The position numbers and the translations under genes are program-made. The notes under the pieces were generated by a model that saw nothing but the letters and a program-made list of their open reading frames with translations, was not told the origin of the DNA and did no database searches. 10,095 nt of DNA from Paludibacter sp. (GTDB taxonomy: Bacteria > Bacteroidota > Bacteroidia > Bacteroidales > Paludibacteraceae), in the NCBI GenBank assembly GCA_024709185.1, contig JANJXE010000156.1, positions 1 to 10,095 on the forward strand, read 5' to 3'. This document shows, piece after piece, positions 1 to 7,220 of the stretch (its first letter is position 1; the number at the start of each line of letters is the position of its first letter).

Positions 1-51
1 CATCGAGAAAAAACGGGTGCGTTTTTCGGAAGCTGTTGGATGTGTTTTCAT
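1..51 (-). CDS. Possible 5' end of a divergent gene, cut by the window edge
   Basis: A minus-strand ATG at 49-51 opens 17 codons without a stop to the left edge, reading M-K-T-H-P-T-A-S-E-K-R-T-R-F-F-S-M. An AAAAAGG stretch lies about 11 bases before the ATG, and a TAnnTTTG-type -7 element faces the same way about 90 bases upstream. Together these make a divergent gene plausible. The fragment is too short to assign to a family, and an open run of 17 codons is easily random. If it is not coding, the A-rich/T-rich hairpin at 9-26 (AAAAACG, loop GGTG, CGTTTTT) could instead be a weak terminator for an upstream gene. No function is proposed. Confidence 0.35.
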   Translation of the reverse strand, partial: MKTHPTASEKRTRFFSM

Positions 52-137
52 GCCAATAATCGCCTTTTTATTTAAAAGTTTTGCCTAAATTTGTTGGCTG
101 TTTATAAATACTGTGTAGCACAACTTATCTGGTGATG

Positions 138-145
138 CAAATATA
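138..145 (-). promoter_or_regulatory. Candidate Bacteroidota -7 promoter element facing left
   Basis: Read on the minus strand this is TATATTTG followed by CA, an exact match to the Bacteroidota sigma-ABfr -7 consensus TAnnTTTG. No convincing TTG -33 element is found 19-21 bases upstream, so only half of a promoter is supported. It would place a start site near position 130 and give an untranslated leader of about 75-80 bases before the possible divergent ATG at 51. Confidence 0.4.
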
Positions 146-177
146 TAGCTTGTAAAAGGGATTATTTCCTTAAAAAA

Positions 178-253
178 CGTAATACTATCTTCAAGAAACG
201 TTGATTTTCCTTTTAAAACGAATTATGTTACGTTTTTTGAGGATAGTATAACG
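178..253. repeat. Long inverted repeat (23-base arms, 30-base loop) upstream of the dehydrogenase operon
   Basis: Left arm 178-200 and right arm 231-253 are inverted copies. The inner 19 positions (182-200 with 231-249) pair completely as RNA: 17 Watson-Crick pairs plus two G-U wobbles. One A-A mismatch (181/250) and three more pairs (178-180 with 251-253) follow. A competing 11-base helix is also perfect (172-182 AAAAAACGTAA with 228-238 TTACGTTTTTT), so the region could switch between two folds. A weak promoter-like pair, TTG at 201-203 and TATGTTAC at 224-231 with a 20-base spacer, sits inside the loop. Possible roles are a paired operator around the operon promoter, a structured leader, or a 76-base palindromic mobile element flanked by A runs. 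There is no T tract after the stem, so a simple intrinsic terminator is unlikely. Confidence 0.7.
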
Positions 254-323
254 AAAATGATGGACGCCATCCCGAATAAAAGTAGTTGCTTTGGCTTTCA
301 ATTAAATTAAAGAACACATACAT

Positions 324-1664
324 ATGACATCACGACGAAATTTTCTTAAAAATCTGGCTACAGGTACAGCAGCCTTGTCAGTAGGCGGAATTATTCCGGG
401 CGTAAGCGCTAAAAGCTACAACAGTATTTTAGGAGCCAACGAAAAGCTGAGAATTGGTGTTATGGGCGTCAATTCGCGCGGATTTGCCCTGGCACGCGGA
501 CTTGCTGCTGAAAAAGAAGCCATTATCTCGCATTTATGCGATGTCGACACACGGGCACTTGAGAAAACTGCGGCTATGATTAAAAAGAACACCGGTTCAG
601 AACCCAAAAAGTTCGTCGATATCCGCCAAATGCTGATGGAGGATTTCGATATTCTGGTGGTAGCTACCCCCGACCACTGGCATGCACCGGCAGCATTAAT
701 GGCCATGCAGGCGGGAAAACACGTTTATCTCGAAAAACCGACCAGTCATAGTCCGGCCGAGAATGAAATTCTGATTCGTGCAGCTGCTAAATACAACAAA
801 GTGGTTCAGGTGGGCAATCAGCGTCGCTCGTGGACAAATATCATTAAAGGAATGGAAGAAGTGCGCAATGGTTCCATCGGCGAAGTATATTACGGTAAGG
901 GATGGTACACCAACAACCGCCCTTCGATTGGTATTGGAAAAGTGAGTCCCGTTCCCGAATGGCTCAACTGGGATTTATGGCAGGGCCCCGCTCCCCGTGT
1001 AAAAAACTTCAAGGATAATTTTGTACACTATAACTGGCATTGGTTCTGGCATTGGGGAACCGGTGAAGCGCTAAACAACGGAACCCACTTTGTGGATATG
1101 CTCCGCTGGGGAATGGAAGTCGAATATCCAACGAAAGTAACCTCGGTTGGTGGTCGTTATTTCTATCAGGACGATTGGGAAACACCCGACACACAGCTCA
1201 TAGGTTTTGAATTTGGGAATAAAAAATCGTTTGTTTGGGAAGGCCGTAGCTGTAATCCGAAAACAACCGAGGGACATGGTGTGGGAGTTATTTTCTACGG
1301 TGAAAAAGGAAGTATTGTTATGAGTGGTGGTAATGAGTATAGGGTATACGACATGAAGAGCAATCTAATTAAACAGGTCGACAGTACAGATGGCTACCAG
1401 GAAGGCAACCTGATGGGGCCATCGCAATACCTGGACTCGTTGCACTTTCAAAATTTCTTTAACGGAATCAAAAAAAGTACCCCATTGAATTCAGATTTGC
1501 TGAACGGATGTATCAGTACACAGCTGGTACAGCTGGGCAATATTGCACAACGGGCAGGGCGATCACTTGACATCGATCCGGTAACCGGTCGCATTAAAAA
1601 CGACAAGAAAGCAGAGAAATTTTGGGGTCGTGAGTACGAAAAAGGATGGGAAATGAAAATTTAA
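324..1664 (+). CDS. Tat-exported Gfo/Idh/MocA family NAD(P)-dependent oxidoreductase (first of two)
   Basis: This is a 446-residue dehydrogenase likely to oxidise or reduce a sugar hydroxyl/ketone outside the cytoplasm. Residues 1-29 are a twin-arginine signal (R4-R5 in SRRNFLK, then a hydrophobic stretch ending GVSA). This suggests export in folded form with the nucleotide already bound, as known for Zymomonas glucose-fructose oxidoreductase. The Rossmann fold begins near residue 42 (RIGVMGVNSRG), with the acidic residue of strand 2 at D73. The family motif TPDHWH is at 115-120 and the EKP motif at 137-139, with K138 the expected catalytic or substrate-binding lysine. The C-terminal sheet domain carries GTHFVD, with H255 as the likely catalytic histidine. 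The middle glycine of GxGxxG is replaced by N50, while the next gene keeps it. It opens the operon, has an A-rich leader and no strong ribosome site, and ends 10 bases before the next gene. Family is certain; substrate is unknown, with sugar C3 oxidation inferred from the DUF1080 neighbour. Confidence 0.93.
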   Translation: MTSRRNFLKNLATGTAALSVGGIIPGVSAKSYNSILGANEKLRIGVMGVNSRGFALARGLAAEKEAIISHLCDVDTRALEKTAAMIKKNTGSEPKKFVDIRQMLMEDFDILVVATPDHWHAPAALMAMQAGKHVYLEKPTSHSPAENEILIRAAAKYNKVVQVGNQRRSWTNIIKGMEEVRNGSIGEVYYGKGWYTNNRPSIGIGKVSPVPEWLNWDLWQGPAPRVKNFKDNFVHYNWHWFWHWGTGEALNNGTHFVDMLRWGMEVEYPTKVTSVGGRYFYQDDWETPDTQLIGFEFGNKKSFVWEGRSCNPKTTEGHGVGVIFYGEKGSIVMSGGNEYRVYDMKSNLIKQVDSTDGYQEGNLMGPSQYLDSLHFQNFFNGIKKSTPLNSDLLNGCISTQLVQLGNIAQRAGRSLDIDPVTGRIKNDKKAEKFWGREYEKGWEMKI

Positions 1665-1674
1665 TATAATACGA

Positions 1675-2931
1675 ATGAAAACGAACAGAAGAAACTTTTT
1701 GAAATCTGCTGGCACGCTGGCTCTTTTCAGCGTTGTACCACGTAGCGTACTTGGAAGGGGATATATTGCCCCCAGCGACCAACTCACAAAAGGAGTTATC
1801 GGGGTCGGAAGCATGGGACGATCGCACTTTACCTATGATGGAACACGGGTGGTGGCCATTTGCGACGTCAATAAAAAGCAATTTGTGGAAGCCCGCAGGA
1901 AACTGACAGATAAGGTGAGTGAGTACCACGATTTCAGGGATCTGATTTCGGACAAAAATGTGGATATTGTACACATTGCCACACCGCCCCACTGGCACGG
2001 ACTAATGGCGATAGAAGCTGCCAGGGCAGGAAAGGATATTTTCTGTGAAAAACCAATGACACGTACTATAGGGGAAGGCAAACGGGTGGTGGAAGCTGTT
2101 CAACAGTACGGACGTATCTTCCGTCTCAACACCTGGTTCCGCTTTAAAGATCCTTTTTACGGACTTGGCACACCGGTAAAGCCATTGAAAAAACTGGTTC
2201 AGAGCGGATTGCTGGGCTGGCCATTGAAAGTAACCATCAGTAAACACACCGGTTTCAACTGGAAATTCTTCTGGGTGGGAAAAACCGATTTGACACCTCA
2301 GGCAATACCGGCCGACTTCGATTACAACATGTGGCTCGGACCGGCCCCTTTTAAACCTTACAACGAACACCGTGTTGCCACTACCTTCCGCGGCTATTGG
2401 GATTATGATGGCGGTGGATTGGGTGACATGGGACAGCATTATATCGACCCGGTGCAATACATCCTGGATAAGGATTACACCAGTCCGGTAAAAATTGAAG
2501 TAGATGCTCCACAGCAGCATCCTGATGCAGTAGGTGTTTGGAATTCAATTACCTACACCTACGAAGATGGCTGTCAGATTGTATTGTGGGGTGAAGATTT
2601 CGGGACTCCTAACACTCCGTATATTGCAGGCCCCAAAGGAAATGTGTACAAAAACTTTGTTTGCGATATTCCCGACTGGCAGCGCAAGCTGGCCGATTAT
2701 CCCGAACCGGCAGTTCAGAACACCGATTTCCTGGAAAGCATCAAAACGCGTCAGAAATTTGCTCTGAATGAAATCAATGGTCACCGTTCATCCACCATAG
2801 TAAACCTGGGTGTAATCGCGTTGCGTCTGAACCGCACACTACATTTCAATCCCGTTACACAGGAGTTTATCAACGATCCGGAAGCCAATCGTTTGCTCGA
2901 TCAGCCTATGCGTGCACCCTGGAGTATCTAA
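1675..2931 (+). CDS. Tat-exported Gfo/Idh/MocA family NAD(P)-dependent oxidoreductase (second of two)
   Basis: This 418-residue protein belongs to the same superfamily as its upstream neighbour but is too different to be a recent duplicate. A twin-arginine signal (N-R-R-N-F-L-K at residues 4-10) is followed by a hydrophobic stretch to about residue 28. The nucleotide site is canonical: GVGSMG at 43-48 fits GxGxxG, with D64 ending strand 2 (AICDV). TPPHWH is at 103-108 and the EKP motif at 125-127 (catalytic K126 expected). The C-terminal domain holds GGGLGDMGQHYID (residues 246-258), the usual Gly-rich/Asp/His active-site stretch with D251 and H255. The start is 10 bases after the previous stop, and the HEAT-DUF1080 gene follows 24 bases on, so co-transcription is expected. 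It may act on a different sugar from the first enzyme, or reduce the 3-keto product after bond cleavage. Family is sure; reaction and substrate are inferred. Confidence 0.93.
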   Translation: MKTNRRNFLKSAGTLALFSVVPRSVLGRGYIAPSDQLTKGVIGVGSMGRSHFTYDGTRVVAICDVNKKQFVEARRKLTDKVSEYHDFRDLISDKNVDIVHIATPPHWHGLMAIEAARAGKDIFCEKPMTRTIGEGKRVVEAVQQYGRIFRLNTWFRFKDPFYGLGTPVKPLKKLVQSGLLGWPLKVTISKHTGFNWKFFWVGKTDLTPQAIPADFDYNMWLGPAPFKPYNEHRVATTFRGYWDYDGGGLGDMGQHYIDPVQYILDKDYTSPVKIEVDAPQQHPDAVGVWNSITYTYEDGCQIVLWGEDFGTPNTPYIAGPKGNVYKNFVCDIPDWQRKLADYPEPAVQNTDFLESIKTRQKFALNEINGHRSSTIVNLGVIALRLNRTLHFNPVTQEFINDPEANRLLDQPMRAPWSI

Positions 2932-2955
2932 AAAATCAATAAAAATCATTACCGT

Positions 2956-5900
2956 ATGAAACGAATATTAGTATTATTAGTTCTGATTAGCTTCCTGATT
3001 TCAGGTAGCTTACAGGCACAATTACCTAAAAACAGAACTGCTTCGACTATTGTCGCCGATGCACTCAGCCAGCTTCCGGCTTCCAAACCCCGTGAATTTA
3101 ATCTGCTGATGGCTGATTTGGTAACTTCCGGCGAAGAAGGAATTCTCCAACTGGTTCAGATGATGAACCCTGCAGCCAAAGGCAACAATGCTCAGGTAGA
3201 ATATGCATTGAATGGCTGGACAAATTATTCGGCCCGTTATCCGAAATTCCGGCCGATGACTGCGGGTGCTTACCTTAAAGCATTGAGTCGAACCAGCGAT
3301 ACTTATATAAAGTCCTTCATCATTCGTCAGCTGGAGCTGATAGGCGAAGAAGAAAGCGTTGCTCCGCTGGCAGCTCTGCTTAACAATGCCGAGCTGGTTG
3401 ATCCGGCAGCGCAGGCCCTGGTGGCCATCGGCTCTCCTTCCGCACAGACGGCACTACTTGAAGCCTTAAAGCAAGCATCACCGGCTGTCGAATTAAGCCT
3501 TATCAATGCTGTCGGACAAACCTTTAATCCTGCTGCGGAAACCATCCTTCTCGAAAAACTGGCCCAATCGGCAACCGAAGTCAGCGACAAGGTACTCCTG
3601 AATGCACTGAGTAAATGCGGAAGCAGCATTTCGCTTGTTGCTGTTGAGAAAAAAGTAGCTGCAGCGGGCTATCAATATGGCAAATCCAATGCGCTGGATG
3701 CTTATCAGCAGTTACTCAACAGGATTATCAAAAACGGCAATCCCGGGGCAGCAGTCAAACCAGTGCAGCAACTGATGGCCAATGCTACCCGCATTAAGAA
3801 TTTCGAAGCTCGAATTGCTGCGTTGAATCTGATGTCCCAATTGCCTTCAACCAATCCTGCTGTTTTGGTAAAGAATGCCTTAAAGGATTCTGATAAAGCC
3901 TATGTGAACACGGCTCTTGGCCTGTATCCAAATCCGGACGAAAAACTCGTAACTGTTGCGGTAAAAGGACTTTCAAAACGCAATGCCGAAACACAGGAAG
4001 CAGTTTTGTACTGGCTGGGAAATACAACTCAGGAAGCTCAACTGCCGGTAATTTTACCCTATATGAGCAATAAAAACGAATCACTGCGGGCAGCTGCAAT
4101 TCATTCGGCTGCAAAAATCGGTGGAACAGATGCAGTAAAAGCATTACTTAACTTATTAAAATCCAATGATGAAGAAACTGTTAAACTGGCTGAAACAGCA
4201 TTGCTTTCAACCAAAGCAGAAATAAGTACGGGAGTGGTTTCGGTTTACAACGAAGCCAGCGAAAAGGGTAAACTGGCGGCACTTTCTGTTTTAAGCGCAC
4301 GTAAGGCCAGTCAGTTGTCGGGATTTGTAATGCACCAACTGAAAAACGGCAGTGCTGAAGTAAAAAAATACAGTGCACAGGTGTTAAAAAATATCGTAGC
4401 CGAAAAAGACCTACCGGCTCTTTTCCTTTTGCTTGAAGAAAAAGACAATGCCTTTGTTGCTCCGGTACAGGAAGCCATCCTTCAGGCCCTGTCATCAATG
4501 CCGGCAGCCAATCAGGTTGCAACCATCAACCGCGAAATGAAAAAATCGGAGTCCAAACAGTTATATTATCCCCTGCTTACCGGAACGGGTAACCGCGAAT
4601 CGCTGGCCCTGGTAGCAAAAGCCTACAACGAATCGACTGGAGCCAACAAGGATGAAGCTTTCAGAGCACTTACCACCTCCAATGATTTCGAAACCATTTA
4701 TCTGTTACTCGATATCCTCCGGGCAAATCCATCGGCAGCAAATGCACCACACGCCATTAAAGCAGCATTAAAACTTATTTCAGCCTCTGGTAAAACAGGC
4801 GAAGTGCAAACCATTTTCCTGCGTGAACTACTCTCGTTGGCTACCACGAACCAGCAAAAAACAGATATTATAAGTCGTCTGGGAAAAGCCGGAACCTATC
4901 AGTCGATGTTGGTAGTAGCACCATATCTCGACACTACCGAACTTAAGGAAGTTGCATGTCAGGCCATTATAAATATCGTTCTCGATAAGCCACAGATGGC
5001 CGGCACATATACTACCACGGTACTTGAAAAGGTAAAACGTGAAGTGAATAATCCTGATGCGGGTTATCAACGCGATGCAATTCAAAAATACCTGAATGAG
5101 AATGCAAAAACAGTTGGATTTGTGCCAATGTTCGATGGCCAGTCACTCAAAGGATGGAAGGGACTGGTAGGTACTCCGCTTACCCGTGCACAGATGAGCA
5201 ATGCAGATCTGAAGAAAGCACAGGAATTGGCCAATCAGGAAGCTGCAACCAGTTGGGTGATCGAAAACGGTGAACTGGTATTTACCGGAGCCGGCAAAAA
5301 TCTTTGTACTGAAAAGCTTTATGGCGATTTCGAAATGCTGGTCGATTGGAAACTCTATCCAGGAAAGGAACCTGATGCAGGTATCTATCTTCGCGGAACT
5401 CCTCAGGTACAGATTTGGGATACCGCCCGTGTAAAAGTGGGTGCTCAGGTAGGCTCAGGTGGCCTCTACAACAACAAAGTTAACCCCTCTAAACCACTAA
5501 AAGTAGCCGATTTGCCTGTTGGAACCTGGAATACTTTCCACATCATCATGAAAGGTGAACGGGTTACAGTATATCTCAATGGTGAACTGGTAACCGACAA
5601 TGTTATTCTGGAGAATTTCTGGGATCGGAATTTGCCGATTTTCCCGGAAGAGCAAATCGAACTGCAGGCTCATGGCAGCAAGGTGGCTTACCGCGACCTG
5701 TACATTCGTGAGATTCCACGTTCTGAGCCCTTTAAACTCCCGGAGGAAGAAGCAAAACAAGGTTTTGAAGTGTTGTTTGATGGCACCAATATGCACAAGT
5801 GGACCGGCAACACAGCCGATTATATAACCGAAGAAGGAAATATTGTGCTGTATCCCAGCAAGAGTCATGGCGGTAATCTATACACCAAAGACGAATTCGA

Positions 5901-6333
5901 TAATTTTGTATTCCGCTTCGAATTTCAACTTACCCCCGGAGCCAACAATGGCCTGGGTATCCGCACCCCGATGGAAGGCGATGCTGCTTATGTAGGTATG
6001 GAATTGCAGATTCTCGACAATGATGCCTCCATCTATAGTCAGCTGGAAGAATATCAGTACCACGGTTCGGTATATGGAGTCATCCCGGCCAAACGGGGCT
6101 ACCATAAACCAATGGGTGAATGGAATTACCAGGAAGTAATTGCCAATGGTGATAATATTAAGATCACTTTAAATGGGACTGTAATTCTGGAGGGCAATAT
6201 CCGGGAAGCATCTAAAAATGGAACCTTAGACAAGAAAGACCACCCGGGCTTACTCAATAAAAAAGGACATATTGGGTTCCTGGGACATGGTTCGAAAGTT
6301 AAATTCAGGAATATTCGTGTAAAACGGTTATAA
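2956..6333 (+). CDS. Secreted HEAT-repeat protein with tandem DUF1080 (3-keto-disaccharide hydrolase) domains
   Basis: This is a 1125-residue three-part protein. Residues 1-21 are a Sec signal peptide (hydrophobic core, likely cut after LQA). There is no lipobox cysteine, so it should be soluble in the periplasm or secreted. Residues about 25-715 are an alpha-helical solenoid with HEAT-like units, clearest around 120-175, 377-420 (LRAAAIHSAAKIGG) and 470-500. Two DUF1080/PF06439 concanavalin-like domains follow. The first (721-920) starts FVPMFDGQSLKGW, has a helical insertion (about 735-760), and contains DAGIYLRG and VQIWD. The second (936-1125) starts FEVLFDGTNMHKW and contains NNGLGIRTP, LQILDND and YHGSVYGVIP. 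PF06439 is described as 3-keto-disaccharide hydrolase, acting on glycosides oxidised at C3. That fits the two dehydrogenases just upstream, 24 bases away. The solenoid may bind partners or glycans (inference). No frameshift is seen. Confidence 0.9.
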   Translation: MKRILVLLVLISFLISGSLQAQLPKNRTASTIVADALSQLPASKPREFNLLMADLVTSGEEGILQLVQMMNPAAKGNNAQVEYALNGWTNYSARYPKFRPMTAGAYLKALSRTSDTYIKSFIIRQLELIGEEESVAPLAALLNNAELVDPAAQALVAIGSPSAQTALLEALKQASPAVELSLINAVGQTFNPAAETILLEKLAQSATEVSDKVLLNALSKCGSSISLVAVEKKVAAAGYQYGKSNALDAYQQLLNRIIKNGNPGAAVKPVQQLMANATRIKNFEARIAALNLMSQLPSTNPAVLVKNALKDSDKAYVNTALGLYPNPDEKLVTVAVKGLSKRNAETQEAVLYWLGNTTQEAQLPVILPYMSNKNESLRAAAIHSAAKIGGTDAVKALLNLLKSNDEETVKLAETALLSTKAEISTGVVSVYNEASEKGKLAALSVLSARKASQLSGFVMHQLKNGSAEVKKYSAQVLKNIVAEKDLPALFLLLEEKDNAFVAPVQEAILQALSSMPAANQVATINREMKKSESKQLYYPLLTGTGNRESLALVAKAYNESTGANKDEAFRALTTSNDFETIYLLLDILRANPSAANAPHAIKAALKLISASGKTGEVQTIFLRELLSLATTNQQKTDIISRLGKAGTYQSMLVVAPYLDTTELKEVACQAIINIVLDKPQMAGTYTTTVLEKVKREVNNPDAGYQRDAIQKYLNENAKTVGFVPMFDGQSLKGWKGLVGTPLTRAQMSNADLKKAQELANQEAATSWVIENGELVFTGAGKNLCTEKLYGDFEMLVDWKLYPGKEPDAGIYLRGTPQVQIWDTARVKVGAQVGSGGLYNNKVNPSKPLKVADLPVGTWNTFHIIMKGERVTVYLNGELVTDNVILENFWDRNLPIFPEEQIELQAHGSKVAYRDLYIREIPRSEPFKLPEEEAKQGFEVLFDGTNMHKWTGNTADYITEEGNIVLYPSKSHGGNLYTKDEFDNFVFRFEFQLTPGANNGLGIRTPMEGDAAYVGMELQILDNDASIYSQLEEYQYHGSVYGVIPAKRGYHKPMGEWNYQEVIANGDNIKITLNGTVILEGNIREASKNGTLDKKDHPGLLNKKGHIGFLGHGSKVKFRNIRVKRL

Positions 6334-6393
6334 ATGAGGAGATGTGTGTATTGAACAATCAATTTGCACTTTCGCCACAAACATTATTTATGT

Positions 6394-7116
6394 ATGCTGG
6401 TTACCACCCGGGCAATTATACTTCGCACTGTACGCTATTCCGATAAGGCATCGGCTGTTGCGGTTTTCACCCGCGATTTCGGACGTGTGAGTGTGGTTGC
6501 CTACGGAGTTTCCGGGAAAAAATCGGGAGGAAAGGCGGCCCTGCTTCAACCGCTTTCATTGGTTGAAATCACCATGACCAACCATCCCGGAAAAGACCTG
6601 CAGCAATTGCGTGATATCCGATCGGATGTAAATTTACCGGGCATCAGTGCGAATCCGGTTAAAAATGCGATTGCACTTTTTGTGGCCGAACTGTTGTATA
6701 AATCGCTCCGGCAACAACAGGATGAACCCTCCCTGTTCGACTTTCTGCATCATGCACTCGAATGGCTGAATGAATCGGAAGGACATGTGGCCGATTTTCA
6801 CCTGGTGCTCATGTGTAAACTGACCCGCTACCTGGGTTTCGAGCCCAATACCGAGGCAGCAGGAACAGAATGGTTCGATTTACTGAATGGATGCTTTGTT
6901 GCACACCAACCACTTCACGCACACAGTTTGAAACCCGGGTTAATTCCCGGGTTTCTGAATTTGTTGAAGTGTAACTTTTCAGAGATGCATCAATTGCATT
7001 TTTCGCGCGAACAACGCAACGAACTGTTAGCTACCCTGCTGGAGTATTACAAGCTACACCTTCCTGAATTTCACACGCTTCAGTCGACTTCTGTATTACA
7101 CGAATTGTTCGATTGA
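6394..7116 (+). CDS. recO: DNA repair protein RecO
   Basis: RecO is the recombination mediator that works with RecR (and RecF) to load RecA onto SSB-coated single-stranded DNA and to anneal strands in the cytoplasm. The ATG at 6394 gives 240 residues, about the length of E. coli RecO, and starts with the typical N-terminal OB-fold strand (MLVTTRAIILRTVRYSD). The frame is open further upstream to a TTG at 6364, but those ten codons are unlike RecO and are not used here. The OB fold covers about residues 1-80. The helical C-terminal domain includes LTRYLGFEPN and the WFDLLNGCFV segment common in Bacteroidota homologues. No four-cysteine zinc motif is present, as in the E. coli protein. It lies 60 bases after the DUF1080 gene in the same direction. 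A near-consensus TCAATTTG at 6359-6366 hints at its own promoter, so it may not belong to the sugar operon. Confidence 0.93.
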   Translation: MLVTTRAIILRTVRYSDKASAVAVFTRDFGRVSVVAYGVSGKKSGGKAALLQPLSLVEITMTNHPGKDLQQLRDIRSDVNLPGISANPVKNAIALFVAELLYKSLRQQQDEPSLFDFLHHALEWLNESEGHVADFHLVLMCKLTRYLGFEPNTEAAGTEWFDLLNGCFVAHQPLHAHSLKPGLIPGFLNLLKCNFSEMHQLHFSREQRNELLATLLEYYKLHLPEFHTLQSTSVLHELFD

Positions 7117-7119
7117 ACG

Positions 7120-7163
7120 CAGTGCAAAATAAGTTGAACAAGCTCAGTGCAAATTATTCAACT
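7120..7163. repeat. Short direct and inverted repeats in the recO-ldcA convergent gap
   Basis: The gap between the converging genes holds a direct repeat CAGTGCAAA (7120-7128 and 7145-7153). It also holds a 7-base inverted pair, AGTTGAA at 7132-7138 and TTCAACT at 7157-7163, with an 18-base loop. AGTGCAAATT at 7146-7155 is the exact reverse complement of AATTTGCACT at 6361-6370 just before recO. No T tract follows the stem in either direction, so it is a poor intrinsic terminator. This may be chance in AT-rich sequence. Confidence 0.3.
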
Positions 7164-7220
7164 GAACTATGAACAACATATCAGAACGCACAAAGAGCAC
7201 ATTGCCCGACTGGACTTAGC

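Noticed and set aside
259..271. Small hairpin GATGG-ACG-CCATC in the leader of the operon
   Set aside because: Five pairs with a three-base loop are too short to support an operator or terminator without comparative data.
257..310. Short frame ATG-ATG-GAC... to TAA upstream of the first dehydrogenase, a possible leader peptide of 17 codons
   Set aside because: There is no ribosome site, no regulatory codon run and no attenuator-like hairpin after it; a frame of this size is expected by chance.
1594..1998. Minus-strand open frame of 134 codons across the junction of the two dehydrogenase genes
   Set aside because: It lies opposite two well-supported genes and its translation resembles no protein family; it is a shadow frame.
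2002..2520. Minus-strand open frame of 172 codons inside the second dehydrogenase gene
   Set aside because: It lies opposite a gene with clear Gfo/Idh/MocA motifs and has no recognisable features of its own.
6334..6393. Terminator between the HEAT-DUF1080 gene and recO
   Set aside because: No stem followed by a T run is visible, so read-through into recO cannot be excluded and no terminator is annotated.
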